Part shown: positions 24,497 through 34,153 of the stretch, in pieces
How the letters are laid out: the number at the start of each line of letters is the position of its first letter
Numbering within the stretch: the first letter of the stretch is position 1
Source of the DNA: Bacteroidales bacterium
Lineage (GTDB): Bacteria > Bacteroidota > Bacteroidia > Bacteroidales > UBA932
Direction of reading: 5' to 3'
NCBI GenBank assembly: GCA_017544265.1
Contig: JAFYEM010000037.1
Location: 1 to 52,451, forward strand
DNA: 52,451 bases
Notes under the pieces: generated by a model
The model's input: the letters and a program-made list of their open reading frames with translations, nothing else
Told to the model about the DNA's origin: nothing
Databases searched by the model: none
Made by a program: the position numbers and the translations under genes

Positions 24497-26365
24497 CTAA
24501 CGGAGCGCGCGGATAGCGTTCAGAACGCAGAGGAAAGTAACACCGACATCGGCAAAGACCGCCATTCCCATGGTGGCGAGCCCGGCGGCGGCAAGAGCGA
24601 GGACTGCGAATTTGATCCCTATCGCAAACCAGATGTTTTCCCGGGCGATGCGTACTGTCCGGCGGGCAAGTTTCACCGCAAGCGCCACTTTGGACGGCTT
24701 GTCGTCCATTATAACCACATCGGCCGCCTCGATAGCTGCATCTGAGCCTATCGCGCCCATCGCAATTCCGACGTCAGACCTGGTAAGCACCGGTGCGTCG
24801 TTTATTCCGTCGCCCACGAAGGCGGTCACGCCTTGGGGAATCAGCTTTTCGAGCTCTTCGACTTTCGCGGCAGGCAGCAGTTCAGATCTATAGACATCCA
24901 CTCCGACGGCCTTTGCGACCGCTGCGGCCACTGCGTCGCGGTCACCTGTCAGCATAACTGTCTTCGCCACTCCCTGAGCCTTCAGGTCCGAAACCGCATC
25001 TTTCGCATCGGCTTTGATCCTGTCCGAAATGACTATATGTCCGGCATATTCACCGTCTATGGAGACATGGACTATCGTTCCGCCGTGATGGCAATCTCTC
25101 CAGGCCGCTCCTTCATCATCCATCAGCCGGGTGTTACCGACAGCCACTTTTTTACCATTGACCAGAGCAGTGACACCCTTTCCGGAAACTTCGCTTACCT
25201 CCTGGATGCTGCAATCGTCCTCTCCGCCATCCCAGGCCGCACGCAGGGCTGCGGCAATAGGATGGGTGGAATGGTGCTCCACATGCGAGGCAAGATGCAG
25301 AAGCTGCCTTTCATCTATCTTGTCGGGATGGACGGCGGTGACCTCGAAAACGCCTTCAGTAAGGGTGCCGGTCTTGTCGAAAACCACATTGCGCACCCTC
25401 GAGAGGGCTTCCATATAGTTGGAACCTTTGACCAGGATGCCGTGGCGGGAAGCGCCTCCTATTCCTCCGAAGAATGACAGCGGAACCGATATCACAAGCG
25501 CGCAGGGGCAGGAGACGACAAGGAACAGCAGTCCCCGGTAGAGCCAGGTGGGGAAGGCGGTGGAAAAACTCCCTGAAAACAGCGGGGGCAGGAAAGCAAT
25601 CAGCAGGGCAGCACCCACTACCACAGGGGTATAGACCTTTGCGAAACGGGTGATGAAAGCCTCGCTGCGGGACTTGTGCGTCGCGGAATTCTCCACAAGT
25701 TCCAGGATTTTCGATGCGGTGGACTCGCTGAAAGCCTTCTCGCAACGCACACGGAGCAGCCCTCCGCCATTGATGCTTCCGGAGAGAATCCTGTCTCCCG
25801 GACGGAGAGCCACCGGCAGGCTTTCTCCGGTGAGAGCTTTCATGTCCACCGAGGATTCTCCCTCCAGGACAATCCCGTCCACTGGGACACGGTCCCCGGG
25901 ACGGAGCAGGACAGTGTCTCCGATGACAATCTCTTCGCATTTGACTTCGGCTTCCTCACCATTCCTCAGAACGGAAGCGGTATCCGGCCTGAGTTCAGTC
26001 AGATGAGCTATCGATCGGCGGCTACGGTCCTCTGCCAGACCCTCGAAAAGTTCTCCGAGCTGGAAGAACAGCATCACGAACACCGCCTCGGCGAACTGCG
26101 CCTCAGCCCCAGGCAGAAAACCAATGGCCAGAGCCCCGACGGTAGCTATAGCCATTAAAAAATTCTCGTTCAGCGCTTCCCCTTCGGCGATTCCCTCCGC
26201 CGCTTCCTTAAGGGTATCGTAACCCGTCACAAGATAGGGAACAAGATAAATCAGCAGCAGCTGCCAGGTTGCCAGGCTGCAGGTCTTCTCTATTACAATC
26301 GCGGCCGCGAGGAGCACCGTCCCCGCCACAATGCGGATAATACCTTCTTTTACTTCAGATTCCAT
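24497..26365 (-). CDS. Zn/Cd/Pb-type P1B heavy-metal translocating ATPase
   Basis: 622 residues, without the usual N-terminal HMA metal-binding domain. Motifs: ALTGES actuator, SCPCALVIS in the membrane, phosphorylated Asp330 in DKTGTLT, HSTHPIA nucleotide-binding His-Pro, GDGINDAP hinge. The last helices carry IGIKFAVLALAAAGL...MAVFADVGVT, whose Lys and Asp are the ZntA/CadA metal ligands, arguing for Zn, Cd or Pb export rather than Cu. It is monocistronic, with a promoter at 26388-26395 and no MerR or ArsR regulator next to it. Confidence 0.93.
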   Translation of the reverse strand: MESEVKEGIIRIVAGTVLLAAAIVIEKTCSLATWQLLLIYLVPYLVTGYDTLKEAAEGIAEGEALNENFLMAIATVGALAIGFLPGAEAQFAEAVFVMLFFQLGELFEGLAEDRSRRSIAHLTELRPDTASVLRNGEEAEVKCEEIVIGDTVLLRPGDRVPVDGIVLEGESSVDMKALTGESLPVALRPGDRILSGSINGGGLLRVRCEKAFSESTASKILELVENSATHKSRSEAFITRFAKVYTPVVVGAALLIAFLPPLFSGSFSTAFPTWLYRGLLFLVVSCPCALVISVPLSFFGGIGGASRHGILVKGSNYMEALSRVRNVVFDKTGTLTEGVFEVTAVHPDKIDERQLLHLASHVEHHSTHPIAAALRAAWDGGEDDCSIQEVSEVSGKGVTALVNGKKVAVGNTRLMDDEGAAWRDCHHGGTIVHVSIDGEYAGHIVISDRIKADAKDAVSDLKAQGVAKTVMLTGDRDAVAAAVAKAVGVDVYRSELLPAAKVEELEKLIPQGVTAFVGDGINDAPVLTRSDVGIAMGAIGSDAAIEAADVVIMDDKPSKVALAVKLARRTVRIARENIWFAIGIKFAVLALAAAGLATMGMAVFADVGVTFLCVLNAIRALR

Positions 26366-26387
26366 AACTTTGGCTTGATAACAGGGG

Positions 26388-26395
26388 CAAAGTTA
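26388..26395 (-). promoter_or_regulatory. -7 box of the P-type ATPase gene
   Basis: TAACTTTG on the minus strand, 22 nt upstream of the ATG at 26365; matches TAnnTTTG. Confidence 0.6.
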
Positions 26396-26425
26396 CAGCA
26401 TCCTTCTTGCAACAGAGTTGCAATT

Positions 26426-27982
26426 TTACATGTCAAGGATATTCCGCCTGTCCAGAAAACGGTATGAAGAGGCCTCAGTTATGTGTGCGGGAGAGAGAGG
26501 AAGCGGCTCCGAAGAATTGCCGGAAGAGAGATCCGCAATGGTCCTTGCGATTTTGATTATGCGCGTATAGGCCCTGGCGGAAAGAGACAGCCGCTCCATA
26601 AGTTTTTCCGTCAGTTCGCTGCAGGCCGCATCCAGAGGGCAGTATTTTTCTATAAGCCTCGATGACATCTCCGCATTTGTCTGGATTCCCTCTCCCGCGA
26701 AACGCCGCGCCTGGATTTCCCGGGCACGGAGCACCCTTGCGGCAACCGCCGCCGAGGATTCCGACTTCTGCCGGTTCACCAGAGCAGACGGAGGCACTGG
26801 GTGAAGCCATACCTGAAGGTCTATCCTGTCCATAACCGGTCCTGAAAGTTTGGAAAGATATCCGGAACGCATTCCGGCAGTGCAGGTGCATCTGTCCCCT
26901 TCGCCGTAATAGCCGCAGGGACAGGGATTGGATGCGGCCACCAGCATGAAAGAAGCGGGATAGCTCACCTTGGCCTTCAGCCGGGATATGGTCACCATCC
27001 TGTCTTCAAGCGGCGAACGAAGTGCTTCCAGCACATTTTTCGGCGCTTCACAGTATTCGTCCAGAAAAAGCACGCCAGCATTTGCCAGAGAAACCTCCCC
27101 GGGGATAATATTATCGCCGCTGCCGCCGCCGAGCATCGCGGACATGGATGCGCTGATATGTGGACAGCGGAACGGCCTGGAAGTCATCACACCATGCCTG
27201 GAGCCGCCTTTCCCGGCGACAGAATAAATCTTGCTCGTCACGAGTGTCTCCTTTTCCGTCATTGGAGGGAGAATCCCCGCCAGAGCTTTTGCAAGCGAAC
27301 TTTTCCCCGAGCCCGGAGGACCGATCATGCAGATATTGTGTCCCCCTGCTGCAGCTATCTCCATTGCCCTTTTAGCCCCTTCCTGGCCTATTATTTCAGA
27401 AAAGTCCATATACTCCCGGGGCGGAACTTCAGCAGGGACCTGACAGCGCTCCGCCAGCAGTTCAGGCGGCGGACCATCCTCCGAAAGTATCCTCAGCACG
27501 TCATTGATATTGTCGGCCGCATAGACAGGAATGTCTATCAATCCTGCCGCCTCGACCGCCGATTCGCGGGGAAAGATACAGCCGCCTAAACCGGCATTGG
27601 CCGCATATTCCGCAAGCGGCAGCGCCCCGCTGACATAGCGCAGCCCCCCGTCCAGGCCAAGTTCCCCCGCGAGCAGGAACCTGTCCAGATTGCATATCTG
27701 CGCCTGCGAAGATGCCGCGATTATCCCTATGGCTATCGGAAGGTCATAGGCAGTACCCTGCTTGTGCATATCCGCGGGAGCCAGATTTATGACAATCTTA
27801 CGTCCAGGAATACGGAATCCGCACGACTGCATCGCCGTGACCGTCCTCAGCAGGCTTTCCTTTACCGCCACATCCGCCAGCCCCACGAGATGCAGCCCCA
27901 CTCCATTGTCTATATCGACTTCGACCGTCACGCCGACGGCATCTATTCCCACGCACTTGGCGCAATGCACATAAACTATCAT
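26426..27982 (-). CDS. comM: ComM/YifB-family AAA+ ATPase (Mg-chelatase-like)
   Basis: At 518 residues this is normal length. N-terminal Lon-type fold (VGLADVAVKESLLRTVTAM, GRKIVINLAPADMHKQG), AAA+ core with Walker A GPPGSGKS, Walker B VLFLDEYCEAP, zinc/CPCGYYG and CTCTAGM region, and the C-terminal SARAYTRIIKIARTIADL. ComM is a hexameric helicase that promotes branch migration during natural transformation. Its start overlaps the stop of the upstream lipoprotein gene (ATGA at 27979-27982). Confidence 0.93.
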   Translation of the reverse strand: MIVYVHCAKCVGIDAVGVTVEVDIDNGVGLHLVGLADVAVKESLLRTVTAMQSCGFRIPGRKIVINLAPADMHKQGTAYDLPIAIGIIAASSQAQICNLDRFLLAGELGLDGGLRYVSGALPLAEYAANAGLGGCIFPRESAVEAAGLIDIPVYAADNINDVLRILSEDGPPPELLAERCQVPAEVPPREYMDFSEIIGQEGAKRAMEIAAAGGHNICMIGPPGSGKSSLAKALAGILPPMTEKETLVTSKIYSVAGKGGSRHGVMTSRPFRCPHISASMSAMLGGGSGDNIIPGEVSLANAGVLFLDEYCEAPKNVLEALRSPLEDRMVTISRLKAKVSYPASFMLVAASNPCPCGYYGEGDRCTCTAGMRSGYLSKLSGPVMDRIDLQVWLHPVPPSALVNRQKSESSAAVAARVLRAREIQARRFAGEGIQTNAEMSSRLIEKYCPLDAACSELTEKLMERLSLSARAYTRIIKIARTIADLSSGNSSEPLPLSPAHITEASSYRFLDRRNILDM

Positions 27983-29235
27983 AGACCTATTTTGATTGAC
28001 ATCGGATATCCATATAAATCATAGCTCCTGGACTCTCCGCCGCTATATACGACAAGTTTTCCATCAGGGTCCGAAAGTGCCAGGGAAAGGTCTCCGCCTG
28101 AAAAGGCGGCGCAATTGTTGAAAGGCAGCGACAATGCTCCCAGCGCATCCACCGAAGGCGAATCTCCGCCCCAGCTCCTCACGATGGAGAGTATTCCTTC
28201 TCTCTTTTGCAGCACATACCTCTCTCCGGAAGAGACCCAGACATCATAGGCGTCCGTCCCCGGAATTGTCATGCTCACGCCCCTGCGGTTCCACAGCACG
28301 AACAGTTTCCCGCCATCGGAAGTCTCATACCATCCTTTGATATATAAGTCAGGACCGTCGAAAAAAATGCGGCAGATATGGGGCCTGGCATACATATAAG
28401 GAGTATCCCCGAGAGAATACGAAGAGTCTCCGTCCACAAGCACCGGATTCGTGCTGAAATCCGACCGCCTCGCGGTGTAGTACAGCGACCCTCCGTAAAT
28501 TACCACGTCAAAAACTTCCAAAACGGCAGAACTTGTGTCTATGAGTTTGTCGGACCCGCCCTGGAAAATATGATACTCCCACTTTGTCCCTTCATAAGTC
28601 TTGTGCGGGATACCATAGGAAAAATACACTTCAGCGGCACCTTCGGCGGCTTCATCCAGCCGTAGCGCACCCCCTCCGGGCAGCGGATAACTCATGTCCC
28701 CGAGTATGTACCCCTCCTTTCGGCTGAACACCAGTTCCCCGTCTATCCGGTAGCTGAATCCCCCTCCGTCGCGGCTCTGGCCGAGAGTATGCACTTTTCC
28801 GTCCAAAAGCATGAAACCCCTGAGCGCCTCCCTTCCCTCATAGCGGAAAAGCAGCTCTCCGTCGCAATGCAAGAAGGTTCCCGTCGCATCCACGCCGTCT
28901 GTGTAAAGATGCCCGCCGCGGCAGCGGTGCATATCCGGGTCTATGCTGAATTGGGAACCGGGACCGGCCGGCAGCGTCAGAACCCTTTTTCCGTCTTCGA
29001 ACATCACCAGAGTTGCCTCCACAGAGCCGTAATCCGGATCCGTATGATAGTCATATCCCTCAGGAAACTCCGCACATATTATATATGTAGCGTCGGGCAG
29101 AGGTTCCCGCGGCCCCGGCTCTGCAATCTGGGGAAGAGTCTGGAAACGGTACTTTCTGGGCTTGAAATCATAGTCCCCGCTGCAGGCGGAAAGTGCAGCG
29201 AGAACGGCCGCCGGTATGAGCAGTTTCATTTTCAT
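27979..29235 (-). CDS. Lipoprotein of unknown function, probably beta-propeller-like
   Basis: 418 residues with a lipoprotein signal (MKMKLLIPAAVLAALSAC). The mature part is a run of short strands with many Gly/Tyr/Ser turns and recurring patterns like 'GELLFRYEGR', 'GELVFSRKEG' and 'GKLVVYSGGES', which suggests a repeated beta-sheet fold. No catalytic motif or named family is recognised. It is translationally coupled to comM downstream (ATGA) and has its own promoter at 29285-29292. Confidence 0.75.
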   Translation of the reverse strand: MKMKLLIPAAVLAALSACSGDYDFKPRKYRFQTLPQIAEPGPREPLPDATYIICAEFPEGYDYHTDPDYGSVEATLVMFEDGKRVLTLPAGPGSQFSIDPDMHRCRGGHLYTDGVDATGTFLHCDGELLFRYEGREALRGFMLLDGKVHTLGQSRDGGGFSYRIDGELVFSRKEGYILGDMSYPLPGGGALRLDEAAEGAAEVYFSYGIPHKTYEGTKWEYHIFQGGSDKLIDTSSAVLEVFDVVIYGGSLYYTARRSDFSTNPVLVDGDSSYSLGDTPYMYARPHICRIFFDGPDLYIKGWYETSDGGKLFVLWNRRGVSMTIPGTDAYDVWVSSGERYVLQKREGILSIVRSWGGDSPSVDALGALSLPFNNCAAFSGGDLSLALSDPDGKLVVYSGGESRSYDLYGYPMSIKIGL

Positions 29236-29252
29236 TCCGGGGCCAAGTTATG

Positions 29253-29285
29253 CAAAAAAGAAGCACCCGTAAAGACCGCGGGTGC
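29253..29285 (-). terminator. Terminator of the sigma/anti-sigma operon
   Basis: A 7-bp stem (GCACCCG 29263-29269 with CGGGTGC 29279-29285) with a 9-nt loop, followed on the minus strand by TTCTTTTTT. It ends transcripts coming from 31.2-29.36 kb. The next promoter's -7 box starts at its edge (29285-29292). Confidence 0.7.
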
Positions 29286-29292
29286 AAAAATA
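29285..29292 (-). promoter_or_regulatory. -7 box of the lipoprotein-comM pair
   Basis: TATTTTTG on the minus strand, 49 nt before the ATG at 29235. It overlaps the terminator stem by one base. Confidence 0.5.
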
Positions 29293-29354
29293 CGTGTTGT
29301 TGCAAATAATTTAAGTTATAGTAAATTTTTGGGACAAATTGTTAGTTTTTGTCC

Positions 29355-30623
29355 CTAAAGATCCACTCTCAGACCGGCCTCGAGATTGAACATGAAGGGC
29401 TGGACCGTACGTATGGAGGCGGGCTGGGCGCAGTTGAAATAGTAGCGCACGCCGGGATCCAGATAGATACCCAGATGGCGGGTGATTTTAATCTCCATGC
29501 CGATACCTCCGCCAACGCTCCACTGAAGACCCCTGGCTCCCTCGCTGTAGTTTATCGGAGAAGCTCCCTCGCGGGTAATGGTGAAATTGCGTGAAATCAG
29601 CTTCTCACCCTCGCCGCCGGCGAAAACATGGAAGGCGAAGTGTTTGGTGGACACCACCTCATAGAATATATTGAGTGGAATTCCAATGAAATGCTGACGT
29701 TCATTGATGTCTGCCTCGAAACCCTCTCCGTCTTCAGGGTTATAGGTGCCTCGGAAAGTCCTCGGCAGCAGGGAGTAATTCACTCCCGTGCCTATTCCGA
29801 GCCCCGAAGGGAAAGTCTTTATGACCCCGACGCCGAAGGTGAGCGGAATGCCGAAATTCTTGTCTCCGAGATCGTTCACCACAGAGCCGTTGTCGGAATT
29901 GGACGCAGAGCGCATCGCGCCGGAAGCTGAGCCCTCGGACTTGTTGTTCTGGATATTTCCGGAAGCGGTTATGGCCCATGACGACGCGCGGCGGGGCTTC
30001 GCAAAGGGCTCCGAAGGAATAAACACATCCACCGGCTCTGCTTCGGCTGAATTTTCGGCTGCGGACGTGACAGCGGAATCACCGGAAGCTGCTGAAAGGT
30101 CGAATACGTCATCAGCAGCTGACGGAACAAGGACGTTTTCGGCTGCGGGCGTAACGGGCGCGGTTTCATCTGCGACAGGGGCTGCCGTTTCGGAATCTGC
30201 ACTTTCCGCAGCGACCGCCTCCTGACGGGCTGTTTCGGCCATGGCAATCAAAGACCTGCGGGGAGACGCGACCACGTGTACCGGCTCCGCCTTTGCGGCG
30301 GGAATCTCCGCAGGCAGAGTCTCCGCCTGCACGGCCGGCGGCAAAGTCTCCTCGACGGACACAACAGAAACATCTGCAAGTTTGCCGGGAACCGGCTCCC
30401 TTATCTGCCCGGGCCTCATAAGGAATACTCCGAGAGCCACGGCAGCGGCGGCCGAAAGGCCTATTGCGCCGCGGCGCCACCACAGCACCGCCACCTTGCG
30501 GCGGGCGGCCGCGGCACGGCGCTCAAGCACACCGGCCCATAGTCCCTCACCCACAGGTTCGACGCCGCCAAGCAGTTTGGCGCGCAGCTCCCTGTCGAAA
30601 TTTATGTCAGCTTTATCAGCCAT
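29355..30623 (-). CDS. Anti-sigma-like membrane protein fused to an outer-membrane beta-barrel domain
   Basis: 422 residues. A cytoplasmic N-terminus (about 1-45, with the GEGLWAGVLER motif seen in proteins that follow Bacteroidota ECF sigma factors), one membrane helix (about 54-71), a long Ala/Glu/Val/Pro-rich linker (about 75-210), and a C-terminal region (about 215-422) of the outer-membrane beta-barrel type (FGIPLTFGVGVIKTFPSGLGIGTGVNYS; ending GLRVDL). Hence one chain may span both membranes. It likely holds the sigma factor and senses envelope state. The ATG at 30623 overlaps the sigma gene stop by 8 bp; the TTG at 30632 is a less likely start. Confidence 0.82.
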   Translation of the reverse strand: MADKADINFDRELRAKLLGGVEPVGEGLWAGVLERRAAAARRKVAVLWWRRGAIGLSAAAAVALGVFLMRPGQIREPVPGKLADVSVVSVEETLPPAVQAETLPAEIPAAKAEPVHVVASPRRSLIAMAETARQEAVAAESADSETAAPVADETAPVTPAAENVLVPSAADDVFDLSAASGDSAVTSAAENSAEAEPVDVFIPSEPFAKPRRASSWAITASGNIQNNKSEGSASGAMRSASNSDNGSVVNDLGDKNFGIPLTFGVGVIKTFPSGLGIGTGVNYSLLPRTFRGTYNPEDGEGFEADINERQHFIGIPLNIFYEVVSTKHFAFHVFAGGEGEKLISRNFTITREGASPINYSEGARGLQWSVGGGIGMEIKITRHLGIYLDPGVRYYFNCAQPASIRTVQPFMFNLEAGLRVDL

Positions 30624-31212
30624 TCTCTGCAATCATTTCCTGGAGCCTTATGCGTGCGCGCTGGAGCTTGGACCTGGAGGTCGCTTCTGTCATTCCGAGG
30701 GCCTCAGCGATTTCCTTGTGCGAATAGCCTTCGACGACATACATGTTGAAGACCGTCCGGTAGTCCGCCGGAAGACTTGCTATCATTTTCATCAACTCCT
30801 TGTAGCTGATTTTCTCCACGGCCGAAGAGTCTCCCGACGAGAGGCTCCGCGCCTCGGCAATGTCATCCGTGTCTTTCAACGCGTCCTTCTTGCGAAGGTA
30901 CATAAGGGCAGTGTTTACAAATATCTTTCGCGCCCATCCCTCGAACGAGCCGGAACCCGTGTAGGAATCCAGGTGGGTGAAGAGTGTCACGAATCCGTCC
31001 TGAAGCAGGTCTTCCGCAACCATCCTGTCACCTGTGTAGCGCAGGCAGACGGAAAGCATCCTGGGCGCGAGAATATCGAAAAGGCGCCGCTCTGCAGCGG
31101 CATCTCCATCGACACACTTACCGGCAAGTTCCTCAAGCGTCGAAGAACCGCCCGCGGATGCGTCTTCCGCAAACCGTATAATAAGATGCAATCTGAGCCA
31201 AAAATGTTTCAC
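30616..31212 (-). CDS. ECF sigma-70 factor (RpoE-like)
   Basis: 198 residues. Region 2 with CLRYTGDRMVAEDLLQDGFVTLFTHLDSYTGSGSFEGWARKI-type sequence (about 57-96; core VAEDLLQD), and region 4 (about 140-195) with LPADYRTVFNMYVVEGYSHKEIAEALG and a recognition helix TEATSRSKLQRARIRLQ. It is the first gene of the pair with the anti-sigma/barrel protein. The first 25 residues precede the usual family start. No TAnnTTTG box is seen in front, so it may be driven by a different promoter. Confidence 0.93.
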   Translation of the reverse strand: MKHFWLRLHLIIRFAEDASAGGSSTLEELAGKCVDGDAAAERRLFDILAPRMLSVCLRYTGDRMVAEDLLQDGFVTLFTHLDSYTGSGSFEGWARKIFVNTALMYLRKKDALKDTDDIAEARSLSSGDSSAVEKISYKELMKMIASLPADYRTVFNMYVVEGYSHKEIAEALGMTEATSRSKLQRARIRLQEMIAENG

Positions 31213-31239
31213 TACGGCACAAATTTCGTAAAAAATCTC

Positions 31240-31247
31240 TATTTTTG
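31240..31247 (+). promoter_or_regulatory. -7 box of the TPR-envC-dacB operon
   Basis: TATTTTTG, 22 nt before the ATG at 31270, matches TAnnTTTG and drives the three overlapping genes that follow. Confidence 0.65.
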
Positions 31248-31269
31248 TGCAATTACGCCCGCAAGACTT

Positions 31270-32970
31270 ATGTCCGTTTACACCATATTGCTGACTCTCG
31301 CGCTGCTCGTTTCCTCTCCTTCGGCAGAAGCCGCTTCCATAGCCGACGGAAATCCCGCCATAGACGCGCTGTATGTGGATGCAGTGCAGCTCTATTCAGA
31401 GAGGAATTACGAAAAAGCCCGGCCGCTGTTCGAATCCATAGTCGGCAAAGAGCCGAAACGCGACGGAGCGTGGTACTATCTGGGCCTGTGTTATGCTTTC
31501 GAGGGCAAGACGGACGCCTCCATAAAATGCCTGAAGAATTCCATCACCCTCGACAGCGGAAATTACTGGTACCGCAATGCACTTGCCGCCGTGTACCGCA
31601 CCCTGGGCGAGGAAGACCTCCTGATATCGACCTACGAGGACATAGTCAAGGACTTTCCGGAAAAGTCGGACGCGTTTTTCGACCTGCTTTCCCTCTATAT
31701 GAAGAAGGAAAAATATGACGATGCCCTGCTGGCGCTGGACGAAATCGAGTCCCGCAACGGCCCCACCGACGAAAGTGCCCGCACGCGTTACGACCTGCTC
31801 CGCCGCAAGGGCGAAACCGACGCCGCGCTGAAGGTGCTGACGGACTATAACGAGAAATTCTCATCGCCCTCCATACTGTCCTTAACCGGAGAATACTATC
31901 TTGAGGACTATGAGGACAGCCTCGCCCTCGCATATTTCAATGAGGCCCTGGAACTCGACGGAGACTACGTCCCGGCGCTGCTGGGCCGGGCCGAGGCCTA
32001 CAGGACCGCACGACGCTACAAAGATTATTTCAACGCAATCGGCGATTTCATGGACCGCGAAAATGTACCGCCGTCCATTAAAGGCGCCTATATGAAGAAT
32101 GTCACGCGTTCGCTCGACCCAAAGTTCATACGCACGCATCTGGCGGAGTTCGATACCGTCACCCAGAAAAGCCTTGCCGCGCATCCCGCAGACTCGTCGG
32201 TGCTTTCCGTCGCCGCCATTTACTATTACGCCTCCGACCGCAGGGAAAAGGCTCTGGAACTAATCAAGAAGGCTGCCGACGCCTATCCGGACAACCCCAG
32301 ATTCACCGCCAACAGGATTCAGCTGCTGTCTGAGGCCGGACGCTGGGAGGAAGCCAGGGCTGTTTCGGATTCTGCCTACAGGCATTTCCACGAAGTTGCG
32401 TTCCTGGAGTTTTCCAACAGCGCATCCTACCAGCTGAAAGACTTCGACGCAATTATCCGCAACTGCGAGAATCTGCTCATTCTTCGCAAGGACGACGACG
32501 AAATACGTACCGGCTGCTACTCTATAATCGGCGATGCCTACTATCAGAAAGGCGACTGGAGAAACGCCTTCAAGGCCTATGACAAGGCCCTGAAAATCAA
32601 TCCGGACTATGTTCCGGTGCTGAACAATTACGCCTATTACCTGAGCATCCGGGGGACTAAACTGAAGAAGGCCTACAATATGTCCAAAAAGACGGTGGAG
32701 GCCGAGCCGGACAACGCGACCTACCTGGACACCTTCGCCTGGATACTCCACCTGCAGGGCAAGAACCTGGAAGCCAAGCCGGTGCTCAAGCACGCGATGC
32801 TCTACGGCGGGAAGGAAAGCGCCGTGATTCTGGACCATTATGCCGAAGTTCTCTTCGCCCTCGGGGAAAAAGATCTCGCGGAGGTCTATTGGAATATGGC
32901 GAAAAACCGCAACCGTGGCGGCGAAATACCGGATCTGGATGAAAGAATCGCCAAACGCCTTGGAAAATGA
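31270..32970 (+). CDS. Exported TPR-repeat protein
   Basis: 566 residues. Signal peptide (MSVYTILLTLALLVSSPSAEAAS), then a chain of TPR helix pairs through most of the protein, e.g. 'AVQLYSERNYEKARPLFESI', 'AWYYLGLCYAFEGKTDASI', 'YYQKGDWRNAFKAYDKALKI' and 'EAKPVLKHAMLYGG'. No enzyme domain. The start at 31270 is fixed by the promoter at 31240-31247 and the signal peptide; longer frames run antisense through the sigma gene. The stop overlaps the EnvC-like start (ATGA). It probably is a periplasmic scaffold for the cell-wall proteins behind it. Confidence 0.88.
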   Translation: MSVYTILLTLALLVSSPSAEAASIADGNPAIDALYVDAVQLYSERNYEKARPLFESIVGKEPKRDGAWYYLGLCYAFEGKTDASIKCLKNSITLDSGNYWYRNALAAVYRTLGEEDLLISTYEDIVKDFPEKSDAFFDLLSLYMKKEKYDDALLALDEIESRNGPTDESARTRYDLLRRKGETDAALKVLTDYNEKFSSPSILSLTGEYYLEDYEDSLALAYFNEALELDGDYVPALLGRAEAYRTARRYKDYFNAIGDFMDRENVPPSIKGAYMKNVTRSLDPKFIRTHLAEFDTVTQKSLAAHPADSSVLSVAAIYYYASDRREKALELIKKAADAYPDNPRFTANRIQLLSEAGRWEEARAVSDSAYRHFHEVAFLEFSNSASYQLKDFDAIIRNCENLLILRKDDDEIRTGCYSIIGDAYYQKGDWRNAFKAYDKALKINPDYVPVLNNYAYYLSIRGTKLKKAYNMSKKTVEAEPDNATYLDTFAWILHLQGKNLEAKPVLKHAMLYGGKESAVILDHYAEVLFALGEKDLAEVYWNMAKNRNRGGEIPDLDERIAKRLGK

Positions 32971-34151
32971 AACGCGCCGCCCTCATATTGCTTCTGGCCC
33001 TGGTGTCTATGGCGCCTGTCTTTTCGCAGTCCACCAAAAAACAGGAGAACCGCAGGGCGCAGCTTAAAAAGGAAATAGAAATCATCAACGGCCAGCTGAG
33101 GGAAAACGCCAAAGGCTCGTCGAAAGCCCTGTCCGACCTCAACCTCACCCGTAAGAAAATAGGCCTCAGAAAAGACCTGATAGCGGAAAATGAAAGGGAA
33201 ATCCGGATGCTGAACGACTCCATCCGCTTCAAGGAAAACGAAATCGGAAAGCTGCAGCGCCGCCTGGACACACTCAATGTCTATTATGAGCGCCTGGTCC
33301 GCAGCGCCTACCGCAACCGCGACACCCGCCTGTGGTACCTGTACATACTCTCGGGCAAGAATATCGCTCAGAGCATGCGCCGCTTCGCCTATCTGAGAAA
33401 CTTTTCCACCGAAATCTCCCGCCAGGCGAATGACATCCGGGAGACATCTGACCGGCTGGAAATCGAAAAGGAGCAGCTGGAAGTGCTGAAAGCGGACGCT
33501 CGCAAGTCCCAGATAAAGCTTCAGGAAGATATGGCCTCACTGAAAGAAGAAGAGGGAAAGAGCGAAGAAATTATCGCCAGGCTGAAGAAAGACGAGAAGA
33601 AGTACCGGGCGGAACTGGACAAGAAGAGCAAGCAGGTCGAAGCCCTCAACCGGGAAATCGCCGAGATTATCCGGAAAACGAAGAAGGGCTCCGGAGGCAA
33701 GGCGGAAGGAGGGAAGAAAACATCGACAGAGGTGGATACGAAACTGTCTTCCGAGTTTGCCGCAAACCGGGGAAAACTCCCATGGCCGGTGGAGGGTTCC
33801 GTGACCGAGACCTACGGGCAGCACTATCATCCGACCTACAAGAACATAAAACTGCCGTTCAGCAACGGCGTCACCATAACCACCCAGAAGAGCGCCCCCG
33901 TGCGGGCAGTCTTCAACGGCAAGGTCGTGCAGGTGGTGGTGCTTTCGGGTTACAACCAGTGCATAATCGTACAGCACGGCAGCTACTTCACCTTCTACTG
34001 CCGGGTCCGCGGAATCACCGTTAAGGCCGGCGACAAAGTCACTACCGGCCAGGTTATCGGCTACGTGGACACCATCGGAGACGAAACTTCGCTGCATTTC
34101 CAGCTCTGGAAGGATTCCGCCTCCGAAGACCCTGAAAATTGGCTCAAGTAA
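32967..34151 (+). CDS. EnvC-like murein hydrolase activator (degenerate LytM/M23)
   Basis: 394 residues: signal peptide ending PVFSQ, long coiled coil (about 22-245, charged heptads), a basic linker, and a C-terminal LytM/M23 domain (about 270-394). The metal-binding residues are replaced (the usual HxxxD and HxH read as NGVTITT...VQHGSYFTFY and LHFQLW), as in EnvC, which activates amidases rather than cutting itself. Septal amidase partner not in window. It overlaps the TPR gene and is followed 2 nt later by dacB. Confidence 0.88.
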   Translation: MKRAALILLLALVSMAPVFSQSTKKQENRRAQLKKEIEIINGQLRENAKGSSKALSDLNLTRKKIGLRKDLIAENEREIRMLNDSIRFKENEIGKLQRRLDTLNVYYERLVRSAYRNRDTRLWYLYILSGKNIAQSMRRFAYLRNFSTEISRQANDIRETSDRLEIEKEQLEVLKADARKSQIKLQEDMASLKEEEGKSEEIIARLKKDEKKYRAELDKKSKQVEALNREIAEIIRKTKKGSGGKAEGGKKTSTEVDTKLSSEFAANRGKLPWPVEGSVTETYGQHYHPTYKNIKLPFSNGVTITTQKSAPVRAVFNGKVVQVVVLSGYNQCIIVQHGSYFTFYCRVRGITVKAGDKVTTGQVIGYVDTIGDETSLHFQLWKDSASEDPENWLK

Positions 34152-34153
34152 TT

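Noticed and set aside
30241-31269. N-terminal extension of the TPR protein by 343 codons
   Set aside because: It runs antisense through the sigma and anti-sigma genes; promoter and signal peptide place the start at 31270.
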